64,000 nucleotides of DNA from Methylomicrobium sp. wino1 (lineage in GTDB: Bacteria > Pseudomonadota > Gammaproteobacteria > Methylococcales > Methylomonadaceae): positions 1,798,001-1,862,000 of the forward strand of contig NZ_CP024202.1 of NCBI RefSeq assembly GCF_003932755.1. The letters run 5' to 3'. The notes beneath the pieces are model-generated. The model was not told the DNA's origin and ran no database searches. It worked only from the letters and a program-made list of their open reading frames with translations. Every line of letters starts with the position of its first letter. The first letter of the stretch is position 1. The translations under genes were made by a program, and so were the position numbers. Of the stretch, positions 56,521-64,000 are shown piece after piece.

Positions 56521-58893
56521 CTAAAACAGCGTTTCAATAGGATGTCTTTCGCTGATATGGGCTTCTCCCGGTTCCGTGAATTCGAAATTCGTGTGCGAAT
56601 GCATGTGTGCTTGCTGCGTAGTGTCGAAAAATTCCCAAATGCCTCCCGGTATTTCTGCCGAGATCATCATCCCGCTTTCGGTGTCGACATACATTTTTAC
56701 AATACCCTCCGGCGGCGTCAAAGGGATTTCCGGCTTGTCTCGTAAAGCGGTTTGCATGAATTCCATCCACATCGGCAAGGCGGCGGCACCCCCGGTTTCT
56801 TTGTAGCCCAGGCTGTTGAAATTGTCGAATCCCACCCATGCCGTAGCGGATACGGTGGCGCTATAACCGTTGAACCATGCGTCGCGGTGATCATTGGTCG
56901 TGCCGGTTTTTCCGGCAAGATCGGCGCGTCCGAGTCGCTTCGCTTTGATGGCGGTGCCTCTTTGTACGACATCGCGTAGCAGGGAATTCATTAAAAAACT
57001 AATTTGTGGTGTGATGATGCGCGGTGCTTGATTGATGAATGCCGGCGATTCGCTGGTGCAGTCCAGGCAGGCGACTTGAGGGTTAGCCTGGTACAGTAAA
57101 TTGCCGTCGCCGGATTCAATCCGGTCGATCAAATAAGGCTCGATCAAAAAACCGCCGTTCGCGAAGACTGCATAAGCTCGCGCCATCTGCAGTGGAGTGG
57201 CTTGGCCGCTGCCCAGCGCAAGCGTATAGCTATTGGGCAGTTGATCCTTTTGAAATCCGAAACGCATGGCGGTCTTAACGACAGGCTTGATACCTAAATT
57301 AAGCAGCAAGCGTACCGAAATCAGGTTTTTGGATTTTCGAAGAGCGACTCTTAGGCTGGTCGGGCCGGAAAATCTTCGATTGTAATTCTCCGGACGCCAT
57401 TCATGACCGGGTCTTGAACCTTCCAATACGATCGGTGCGTCGTTGATTAGCGATGCGGCCGTATAGCCGTTTTCCAAGGCTGTTGTATAGATAATCGGTT
57501 TAAAGCCCGATCCCGGTTGCCGGTTCGACTGTGTCACTCGATTGAATTTGTTGTGGTTGAAGTCGTAACCGCCGGCCAATGCCAATATCGCTCCGTCGAT
57601 CGTGTCGATGGCGACAAAGGCGCCCTCGGCTTCCGGTATTTGTGCTAAAGCCCAGGTTTTATCGTTCAGTTGTCTGACAAAAATGGCGTCACCGGTTTTG
57701 AATAGATCAGGGATTGATTGCGGTGCCGCCCCTCGTGCGTTTCGTGAAATAAACTTGCGCGCCCATTTCATGTTGCTCCATGGCACTTCAACGGTTTTTC
57801 CTCCGCGAAATTGGACGGTAGCCTTGTCGTTATCGATTCGTTTGATCAACGCTGGATAGCTGTCGCCGATGATCGGCAGTTTGTTGATGTTGGCTTTTTG
57901 ATCGGGGGCATTGGGCAATTTAAAACGGTAGCCGTGGCGTTCGTCATAGCTATGCAAGGCGTTTCTTAAAGCCCGGGTGGCTGCGTTTTGCAAGGGGCGG
58001 GTAATCGTCGTGTAGACCTTCATTCCCGACCCGTATGCTTGCGGTCCATAAAGTTCAAGAACTTTTTGCCGGGCCATTTCGGCGATAAAAGGTGCCGATA
58101 ACTCGATGCCGCGATGGATCACTCTTGCCGTATTGGCTTCGGCGAGAGCGGCTTGATAAGTTTGTTGGTCGATATAGCCGATTTGTTGCATTCGGTATAA
58201 CACATAGTCGCGCCTTTCCATGGCTCGCGCAGGGTTGACGATAGGGTTATAGGCCGAAGGCGCTTTCGGTAGGCCGGCTATCATTGCGGATTCCGCCAGC
58301 GTGAGCTCGTTTAAGGATTTACCGTAGTAGGTTTGAGCGGCGGCGGCAACGCCGTAGGAGCGTTGGCCTAGATAGATTTTATTAAGATACAGTTCGAGAA
58401 TGGCGTCTTTTGAGAAACTCTCTTCTATCTTGAGCGATAGAAGGATTTCTTTTAATTTACGGGTGTAGGTTTTTTCTCGGCTCAGTAAAAAGTTTCGCGT
58501 GACTTGCATCGTGATCGTGCTGCCGCCTTGCTCTTTTTTGCCGGTGGTGGCTAGTTTCAACGCGGCACGAAATAGGCCTACAAAATCGACGCCTTGGTGT
58601 TCGTAAAAGTGTTTGTCTTCGGCGGCTAGGAAAGCATGAATTAACTCTTTCGGCGCCTGGTCGATCGTGATGGGGTTGCGTTTTTTTTCGCCGAATTCAG
58701 CGATTAAAAGATTGTCTTTGCTATAAATTTGTAGCGGCGTTTGATAATGAACATCCTTTAATTGGTTAACATCGGGCAATTCTTCGGAGAGTTGCTCTAA
58801 TAACAGATAGCCGTAGATCGCCGCTGATATCAGGCCGATTAGAAAAAGCACGCTTAGCCATTTAAAAAAGGTGGTCAGTAATTTAATTATCAC
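56521..58893 (-). CDS. mrcA: Penicillin-binding protein 1A
   Basis: Bifunctional peptidoglycan synthase of 790 residues. A single N-terminal membrane segment (WLSVLFLIGLISAAIYGYLL) precedes the glycosyltransferase domain (LAAEDKHFYEHQGVDFVG, QGGSTITMQVTRNFLL). An OB-like insert follows, then the transpeptidase domain with the SxxK active site QPGSGFKPIIYTTAL, SKN motif and KTGTTNDHRDAWF. The length is normal. It is divergent from pilM, a standard arrangement in gammaproteobacteria. Confidence 0.95.
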   Translation of the reverse strand: MIIKLLTTFFKWLSVLFLIGLISAAIYGYLLLEQLSEELPDVNQLKDVHYQTPLQIYSKDNLLIAEFGEKKRNPITIDQAPKELIHAFLAAEDKHFYEHQGVDFVGLFRAALKLATTGKKEQGGSTITMQVTRNFLLSREKTYTRKLKEILLSLKIEESFSKDAILELYLNKIYLGQRSYGVAAAAQTYYGKSLNELTLAESAMIAGLPKAPSAYNPIVNPARAMERRDYVLYRMQQIGYIDQQTYQAALAEANTARVIHRGIELSAPFIAEMARQKVLELYGPQAYGSGMKVYTTITRPLQNAATRALRNALHSYDERHGYRFKLPNAPDQKANINKLPIIGDSYPALIKRIDNDKATVQFRGGKTVEVPWSNMKWARKFISRNARGAAPQSIPDLFKTGDAIFVRQLNDKTWALAQIPEAEGAFVAIDTIDGAILALAGGYDFNHNKFNRVTQSNRQPGSGFKPIIYTTALENGYTAASLINDAPIVLEGSRPGHEWRPENYNRRFSGPTSLRVALRKSKNLISVRLLLNLGIKPVVKTAMRFGFQKDQLPNSYTLALGSGQATPLQMARAYAVFANGGFLIEPYLIDRIESGDGNLLYQANPQVACLDCTSESPAFINQAPRIITPQISFLMNSLLRDVVQRGTAIKAKRLGRADLAGKTGTTNDHRDAWFNGYSATVSATAWVGFDNFNSLGYKETGGAAALPMWMEFMQTALRDKPEIPLTPPEGIVKMYVDTESGMMISAEIPGGIWEFFDTTQQAHMHSHTNFEFTEPGEAHISERHPIETLF

Positions 58894-59703
58894 GAAATAT
58901 TCCGGTTTGTACCACTAAAGTAATTGCGCCGATGTTATTGTCTGACAAACAAGTTGGTGGCTTGGTTTTAATTATATCGTCAGGTTCGATTGATTTTTAA
59001 CGGATTGAATAAAAAGATATCTGACATCGGCTGTTGCTAAAAATATACTTGATTTGACATTTGAGCAACACAAACTTTAATGACTGCTCGAAAATCATGC
59101 TATTTTGTTGTAGCCGCAGAATAGAGACTACTTTGTTGCGTAAGGGCGCATTGCGCACCTAATGCTGAAAGCACGTAGCCCGTATGGAGCTTAGCGGAAT
59201 ACGGGCTACGCTTTTTAGATTCGCAGGAAGCGGTCGATAGCGATCTGGCAGTGGGGAGCTATGCTTAGCCTAATGCGTATGGGTTGCAAGCCCCGTCTTG
59301 CCATGGAATGACGGTCACCCATATGGATGGATATATCGGATAACATTTGAGTTTGGAAAACAATGGATATATTCATGGACGGAGACTAAATATTTGATTT
59401 TCGATACTGAAAATTCGTTGTCGTCGGCTATGGGGAAATTGTGATTCGGTTTGAAAAAGCGATCGAAATCAAAGCGGAATGAATATTTTTTTATGTAATT
59501 TAAAAACACTACTATACTGGTGACTGTGCAGTTTGATCGGGCGTATTGATGTGAGTGCCAGTGTTATCGGTACTCTAACCTGACACAAGGATGTGCTCTC
59601 GTTTTAATCACTTATGTGCTTCTTAATGATGCATCATCGATAACTAGATAGGCAGCAGTGTATTCGATGCAACAACAATTCAATGTTTTACAAGGGTTCC
59701 ACG
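58894..59703. other. Long gap between mrcA and pilM
   Basis: No gene is convincing in these 810 bases. It contains a hairpin repeat with arms GTAGCCCGTAT/ATACGGGCTAC (59165-59202), a fragment CCATGGAATGACGG (59301-59314) that inversely matches sequence near 42406, and AT-rich sequence before pilM with a possible -10 box TATACT (59513-59518). The divergent promoters of mrcA and pilM must lie here. Confidence 0.5.
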
Positions 59704-60765
59704 ATGAACTGGTTTAGTCGCAAAAATGTGCCTGTAGTCGGTATCGACATTAGCACGGCAGCCGTTAAGTTATTGGAATTATCGAAAAACGGTCCTCGTT
59801 ATCGAGTCGAAAGTTATGCCGTCGCGCCATTACCGCAGGATGCCGTCATCGATAAAAATTTCGCGAATGTCGATGTAATCTCTGACGCCATCAAACAAGC
59901 TATCAAACAATCGGGAACGAAAGTCAAACATGCCTGCGTCGCAGTCGCGGGTTCGGCGGTCATGACCAAAATCATTACGATGCCCGCTAATTTTTCGGAC
60001 GAAGAAGTCTACGAGCAAATCATGGTCGAGGCCGATCAATATGTGCCTTATGCGTTGGATGAGGTCAACCTGGATTTTGAAGTTCAGGGGAAAAACGCTA
60101 AAAACTCCGAAATGGTCGATGTGCTCTTGGTCGCTTCCCGTCGTGAAAATGTCGAGGACCGCATCGAGGCTTTGGACAAAGCGGGTTTAAAAGCCAAAAT
60201 CATCGATGTCGAAGCGTTTGCGATGGAAAACGCCTTTGCGCTTATCGCCGATCAATTGCCCGGTTCCACCGAAGGGCAGACTATTGCCATCTCGGACATC
60301 GGTTCGACGATGGCGACTTTGAACGTCATTGCGGATGGTAGAACCATTTATACGCGCGAACAAGGCTTCGGCGGAAGGCAGTTGACCGATGAAATTCAAC
60401 GCCGTTACGGTTTGTCCTACGAAGAAGCCGGTCTTGCCAAGCGGCACGGTGGTCTTCCCGATAATTATATCAATGACGTATTGGAGCCGTTCAAGAAGGC
60501 GATGATTCAACAAATCGCTCGATCGCTCCAGTTTTTCGTTTCATCGAGCGCCAACCGAACGATCGATTCGATTATTTTGGCGGGCGGTTGTTCGTCGATT
60601 CCCGGTGTCGATAAGCTGGTCGAGCAGAACTTAAGCATACCCTGTTTTATTGCCAATCCGTTTATCAACATGGCTTTATCGAATCGAGTGAAACCGCAAA
60701 GTTTAAGCAGCGATGCGCCGGCGATGATGATCGCCTGCGGGCTTGCACTAAGGAGTTTCGACTAA
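59704..60765 (+). CDS. pilM: Type IV pilus assembly protein PilM
   Basis: Actin-like cytoplasmic protein of 353 residues that binds PilN and ties the pilus alignment complex to ATP. The start MNWFSRKNVPVVGIDISTAA is typical; the ATG at 59704 has AAGGG upstream, and an ATG at 59683 would add seven residues. Other motifs are EADQYVPYALDEVNLDFEVQ, ISDIGSTMATLNV and ILAGGCSSIPGVD. It overlaps pilN by one base, starting the pilMNOPQ operon. Confidence 0.96.
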   Translation: MNWFSRKNVPVVGIDISTAAVKLLELSKNGPRYRVESYAVAPLPQDAVIDKNFANVDVISDAIKQAIKQSGTKVKHACVAVAGSAVMTKIITMPANFSDEEVYEQIMVEADQYVPYALDEVNLDFEVQGKNAKNSEMVDVLLVASRRENVEDRIEALDKAGLKAKIIDVEAFAMENAFALIADQLPGSTEGQTIAISDIGSTMATLNVIADGRTIYTREQGFGGRQLTDEIQRRYGLSYEEAGLAKRHGGLPDNYINDVLEPFKKAMIQQIARSLQFFVSSSANRTIDSIILAGGCSSIPGVDKLVEQNLSIPCFIANPFINMALSNRVKPQSLSSDAPAMMIACGLALRSFD

Positions 60766-61328
60766 TGGCCCGAATTAACCTGCTCCCTTGGCGAGCCGAT
60801 CTTAAAAAACAACAGCAACAGCAATTTTTGACTGTTGCGCTGTTGTCGATGTTTTTGACCTTAGTGTTGATTTTTGCGGTTCACATGCACTACGACGGCG
60901 TAATGTCTTATCAGGAAAGCCGGAACCAAATGCTAAGGAATGAAATTGCTGTGGTCGACAAGAAGATTGCCGAAATAAAAAACATTGAAGAAAAGAAAAA
61001 CGAATTACTGACCAAGATCGATGTAATTCAAAAGTTGCAGGAAAGTAGGCCTCTGATTGTGCGTCTTTTCGATGAAGTCGCCAGAAGGACGCCTGACGGC
61101 GTGTTTCTAACAAAGTTTGTGCAGTCTGATATGGCATTGACGTTTAACGGCAAGACCGAGTCGAATGCCCGTGTGTCGGCGTTTATGCGGGCGATAGAGG
61201 CTTCCGAGTGGTTGCACAGTCCTAAGTTGAACATTATTCAGTCTCAACAAAAAACCACAGTCGATCAGCTCAGTGATTTTATTCTTATCGCGCAACTGGG
61301 CACGGCTCCCGAAGATGAGAAAAACTGA
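60765..61328 (+). CDS. pilN: Type IV pilus assembly protein PilN
   Basis: Inner-membrane protein of 187 residues. The N-terminus MARINLLPWRADLKKQQQQQ holds the conserved INLLPWR box that binds PilM, followed by one membrane helix (LSMFLTLVLIFAVHMHY), a coiled-coil stretch and a ferredoxin-like periplasmic domain. Coupled by one-base overlaps to pilM and pilO. Confidence 0.95.
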   Translation: MARINLLPWRADLKKQQQQQFLTVALLSMFLTLVLIFAVHMHYDGVMSYQESRNQMLRNEIAVVDKKIAEIKNIEEKKNELLTKIDVIQKLQESRPLIVRLFDEVARRTPDGVFLTKFVQSDMALTFNGKTESNARVSAFMRAIEASEWLHSPKLNIIQSQQKTTVDQLSDFILIAQLGTAPEDEKN

Positions 61329-61963
61329 TGAATCTGTCTGAAATTAATTGGGATTTTAATGAGGCCGGGACTTGGCCGACACCGATAAAAGCCGTGGTTA
61401 TCATGATCGTTTGCATGCTCGTTGCGGTCGGCGGCTATTATTACGATACCGCCGATCAATTGGAAGCGTTGGAACGATTGGAACAGACAGAGCGGGATTT
61501 GAAGAGCAGCTTCGAGGTGAAACAAAAAAAAGCGATCAATCTGCCGGACTATAAGGCGCAGTTGGAACAGATCGAAGATTCGTTGATTGAAATCATCAAA
61601 CAAATGCCGACCCGCTCAGAAGTGGCGAATTTGTTGGTCGATATTTCCCAGACCGGCTTGGCGAGTGGCTTGGAATTTAGACTGTTTAAGCCGGCGGAAC
61701 CGGTGCGTCGCGATTTTTACTGGGAACTCCCGATTAACATACAAGTCATCGGGCGATACGAGGAGTTAGCTGTATTTGTTAGCGGTCTGGCTTCATTGCC
61801 GAGAATCGTGACCGTGCATAACGTTAAAATAACTCCAATTTCACAACAAATTAAAGGCGAGCCGTCCGATAAGATGGTCATGGACGCCACGATCAAGACC
61901 TATAACGAAGGTGGGCAAGGCCCCGCACCGGCAAAGCCTCAGCAAAGAAGAGGTAGAAGATGA
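61328..61963 (+). CDS. pilO: Type IV pilus assembly protein PilO
   Basis: Inner-membrane protein of 211 residues and partner of PilN. It starts MNLSEINWDFNEAGTWPTPI, followed by a membrane segment (IKAVVIMIVCMLVAVGGYYY), a coiled coil and a periplasmic domain containing LLVDISQTGLASGLEFRLFK. It overlaps pilN by one base and pilP by four. The C-terminus is a basic Gly/Arg tail. Confidence 0.95.
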   Translation: MNLSEINWDFNEAGTWPTPIKAVVIMIVCMLVAVGGYYYDTADQLEALERLEQTERDLKSSFEVKQKKAINLPDYKAQLEQIEDSLIEIIKQMPTRSEVANLLVDISQTGLASGLEFRLFKPAEPVRRDFYWELPINIQVIGRYEELAVFVSGLASLPRIVTVHNVKITPISQQIKGEPSDKMVMDATIKTYNEGGQGPAPAKPQQRRGRR

Positions 61964-62559
61964 AGTCGAGTATATTATCGGCAACAGGTTCGAGGCCTCT
62001 GCAAAGTCGGCATGACGAACGCGGGTGGTTTCAACATGGTGCAATCGCGGCCTTAGGTTTGCTGAATCTGTTGTTATTGACGGCTTGTTCGGGCGATGAT
62101 AAGTCCGATTTGGTTCAATATATTAATCAAGTCAAAGCTCGGCCGAAAACGCAAATCGAGTCGTTGCCGGAAATCAAAGTAATCGAGCCGTTCATTTATA
62201 AACCGAGCGGTTTACGCGATCCGTTTCGGCCTATAGAAAAAGTAGTAGAAGCCGAACTTATCGATGCCGGAACGGGGAGTGGGATTAAGCCTGATCCTGC
62301 CAGGCGTAAGGAGCAACTGGAGTCCTATTCGCTGGACAGTTTAAGAATGGTTGGAACCGTCACTAAGGATGCAGTGCTATGGGGCTTGATTAGGGCCGGC
62401 GACGGGACGATTCATCGAGTTCGAGAAGGCAATTATATGGGTAAGAATCACGGTAAGATCATTCGTATTGTTGAAGACAAGATTGAATTGATGGAAATCG
62501 TTCCCGATAGACCGGGAACATGGCGAGAACAGCAAACTTCATTGGCATTGTCCGAATGA
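61960..62559 (+). CDS. pilP: Type IV pilus lipoprotein PilP
   Basis: Inner-membrane lipoprotein of 199 residues that links PilNO to the PilQ secretin. The lipobox is LLTACSG with the lipidated Cys at about residue 44, an unusually long leader because the coding start (ATGA overlap with pilO) lies 30-odd residues upstream of the hydrophobic segment. The mature part shows SGLRDPFRPIEK and the C-terminal beta domain (LDSLRMVGTVTKDAVLWGLI). It precedes pilQ by 16 bases. Confidence 0.92.
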   Translation: MKSSILSATGSRPLQSRHDERGWFQHGAIAALGLLNLLLLTACSGDDKSDLVQYINQVKARPKTQIESLPEIKVIEPFIYKPSGLRDPFRPIEKVVEAELIDAGTGSGIKPDPARRKEQLESYSLDSLRMVGTVTKDAVLWGLIRAGDGTIHRVREGNYMGKNHGKIIRIVEDKIELMEIVPDRPGTWREQQTSLALSE

Positions 62560-62575
62560 TGTTGGGGATTAAACA

Positions 62576-64000
62576 ATGAGTATTCAAGGCAGCAATAACA
62601 TGAGCAGAGTGACCGAGCCTCTATGGAAAACAATCTTCGCGGGAATATTCCTGTGCGTTTTTCAGTTTGCCGTTCAAGCGAGTGAAGTACAAATTCAGAA
62701 TCTAGATTTTACTCGATTGTCGGGAGGGCGCTTGCAGTTGCAATTGGAACTGGATGGGCCGGCGCCGGCTCCTCGGGTTTTTCATACCGATAACCCCGCC
62801 AGAATTGCGCTGGACTTTAGCGGTGTTAAAAGCGGTTTGTCCAAGAAAAAATTTCCGATTAATTTGGATATGGCTGACAGCGTGTATGTCGCCGAATCCC
62901 GAGACAGGCTACGTGTCGTCATTAATTTGATTTCTTCGGTACCTTATGAAACAAGCGTGGAGGGTAACAAAGTATTCGTCACGCTGGCGGGAGCCGCCCA
63001 AGTTGAGGCACCGGTCATTCGTACGGAAACATCTGTCGTGGCTACATCTGTTCAACAAGCGAGAAGCGATGTGATCGCGCAGTTTATTCCGGAACAAGGC
63101 ATCAAGGGCGTGGATTTCAGGCGCGGACCGCGTGGCGAAGGGCGTATTTTGGTTTCGTTGAGCGAGCCGAATACGATGGTCAATACCCGTGAAGTCGGCG
63201 GTAAGGTTGAGATTTATTTTGTCAATACCCGCCTACCGGAGCGGCTTTCGAAACGTTACGACGTATCCGAATTCGCGACACCGGTCAAATCATTCGATGC
63301 GGTCAGTAGCCGTCAAGAAACCAAAATCACCGTCGATTTACAGAGTCCGCTTTACGAATATTCTCAGTTCCAGTCGGAAGGCATGTTGACGGTCGAGTTT
63401 CGCCCGTTGACGCAAGCGGAAAAAGACTTGAAAGAAAGTCAGAAAGACCGCTATACCGGCGATCGATTATCGCTGAACTTTCAAGACATCGAAATCCGTA
63501 GCGTGATTACCTTGCTGTCCGAATTTACCGGACAGAACGTTGTCGCCGGCGACGAAGTAACGGGACGGATAACCTTGAAACTCGACGACGTGCCGTGGGA
63601 CGAAGCGCTGGATTTCATAATGATGACGAAGGACTTGGAAAAATACCAAACCGGTAATGTGACATTGATCGCGCCGGTGGGTAAGATCAAGGAATATAAA
63701 GAGAAACAGCGTGAAACGGAGGTTATTGTCGCACAAATGGAGCCTTTGCGTACCGAGTATTTAAAGATAAATTTTGCTAGAGCGGAAAACTTTAGAAACC
63801 TCCTGAATGGTCTGGACACCGGAGCATTCGGAGCCTGTGGGTTTCAGCAAGGGGGCGGGGCAATTGGTGCTGTAACTCAAGGAATGGGGCAAGGAAGTGC
63901 ACAGATGAGTGGGCAGCAGGGGGGGCGTACTAACTTAGCAGGTAGTATTAGTGGTAGAAGGCAAACTATAGTATCGGATGAATATTTAACCTCAAAAGAT
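62576..64000 (+). CDS. pilQ: Type IV pilus secretin PilQ, cut by window end
   Basis: N-terminal 475 residues of the outer-membrane secretin; the gate domain lies beyond the window. After a signal peptide come AMIN domains that bind peptidoglycan (VQIQNLDFTRLSGGRLQLQL and a second near GIKGVDFRRGPRGEG), then the secretin N-domain (LSLNFQDIEIRSVITLLSEF). Residues of about 413-460 are a Gly/Gln/Ser-rich stretch (CGFQQGGGAIGAVTQGMGQG), longer than usual between the N1 fold and the next conserved segment. Last visible gene of the operon. Confidence 0.94.
   Translation, partial: MSIQGSNNMSRVTEPLWKTIFAGIFLCVFQFAVQASEVQIQNLDFTRLSGGRLQLQLELDGPAPAPRVFHTDNPARIALDFSGVKSGLSKKKFPINLDMADSVYVAESRDRLRVVINLISSVPYETSVEGNKVFVTLAGAAQVEAPVIRTETSVVATSVQQARSDVIAQFIPEQGIKGVDFRRGPRGEGRILVSLSEPNTMVNTREVGGKVEIYFVNTRLPERLSKRYDVSEFATPVKSFDAVSSRQETKITVDLQSPLYEYSQFQSEGMLTVEFRPLTQAEKDLKESQKDRYTGDRLSLNFQDIEIRSVITLLSEFTGQNVVAGDEVTGRITLKLDDVPWDEALDFIMMTKDLEKYQTGNVTLIAPVGKIKEYKEKQRETEVIVAQMEPLRTEYLKINFARAENFRNLLNGLDTGAFGACGFQQGGGAIGAVTQGMGQGSAQMSGQQGGRTNLAGSISGRRQTIVSDEYLTSKD

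Noticed and set aside
59315-59509. Minus-strand reading frame of 64 codons in the mrcA-pilM gap
   Set aside because: Composition simply follows the AT-rich sequence, no ribosome site or recognisable motif is present, and it crosses repeat sequence.

Overview
The window looks like chromosome of a gammaproteobacterium of moderate GC (near 50% by eye). Gene order and protein types fit a methanotroph-like lineage (Methylococcales), for example def-fmt-rsmB-DUF4390-ntrYX, purM next to a DUF2066 gene, a lone soxB and mrcA divergent from pilMNOPQ. The lineage is an inference; no methane or methanol oxidation gene lies in the window.

Layout. 0.1-6.9 kb (minus strand): one operon def-fmt-rsmB-DUF4390-ntrY-ntrX, joining translation and rRNA functions to a two-component system whose regulator has a divergent AAA+ core. 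7-12.1 kb (plus): a LysM protein, dprA, smg and topA. 12.2-16.2 kb: an accessory island with a small unknown gene, a PhnA/YjdM zinc-ribbon gene and a decayed integron. The integron holds a broken integrase gene (intI) on the plus strand, an attI-like junction, two minus-strand cassettes (an unknown protein and an AbiTii-domain protein) ending in attC-like inverted repeats, and an inverted BrnT/CopG toxin-antitoxin cassette whose toxin is frameshifted. 16.2-25 kb: purM, DUF2066, a secreted protein, a four-gene unit (acidic DUF6763-like protein, P-loop protein, metA, guanine deaminase) and a speA-oxidoreductase unit divergent from speE. 26.1-27.6 kb: a structured intergenic repeat and a ccdAB module with a palindromic operator. 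27.6-40.3 kb: htpG, a TPR response regulator with a small histidine kinase, leuS-lptE-holA, a zinc-ribbon protein, a ParA-like ATPase, an HD-GYP protein and lnt. 40.7-42.3 kb: orphan soxB.

43.6-56.1 kb is a surface polysaccharide locus. Plus-strand genes supply part of a UDP-ManNAc3NAcA-type route (wlbA/wbpB, wlbB/wbpD, wbpI-type epimerase), a Wzx flippase, methyltransferases, glycosyltransferases and a deacetylase-like protein; a minus-strand pair (glycosyltransferase and methyltransferase) closes it. Its centre (about 45.2-49.5 kb) is very AT-rich and appears imported, and the wlbB C-terminus is frameshifted. Dispersed inverted repeats flank and punctuate the locus. 56.5-64 kb carries mrcA (PBP1A) and, divergently, pilMNOP and a pilQ cut by the window edge.

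The most notable item is the decayed integron: mobile cassettes, including a phage-defence-type domain and a toxin-antitoxin pair, are stranded beside a dead integrase. Database homology was not searched; family assignments rest on recognisable motifs in the translated sequence.
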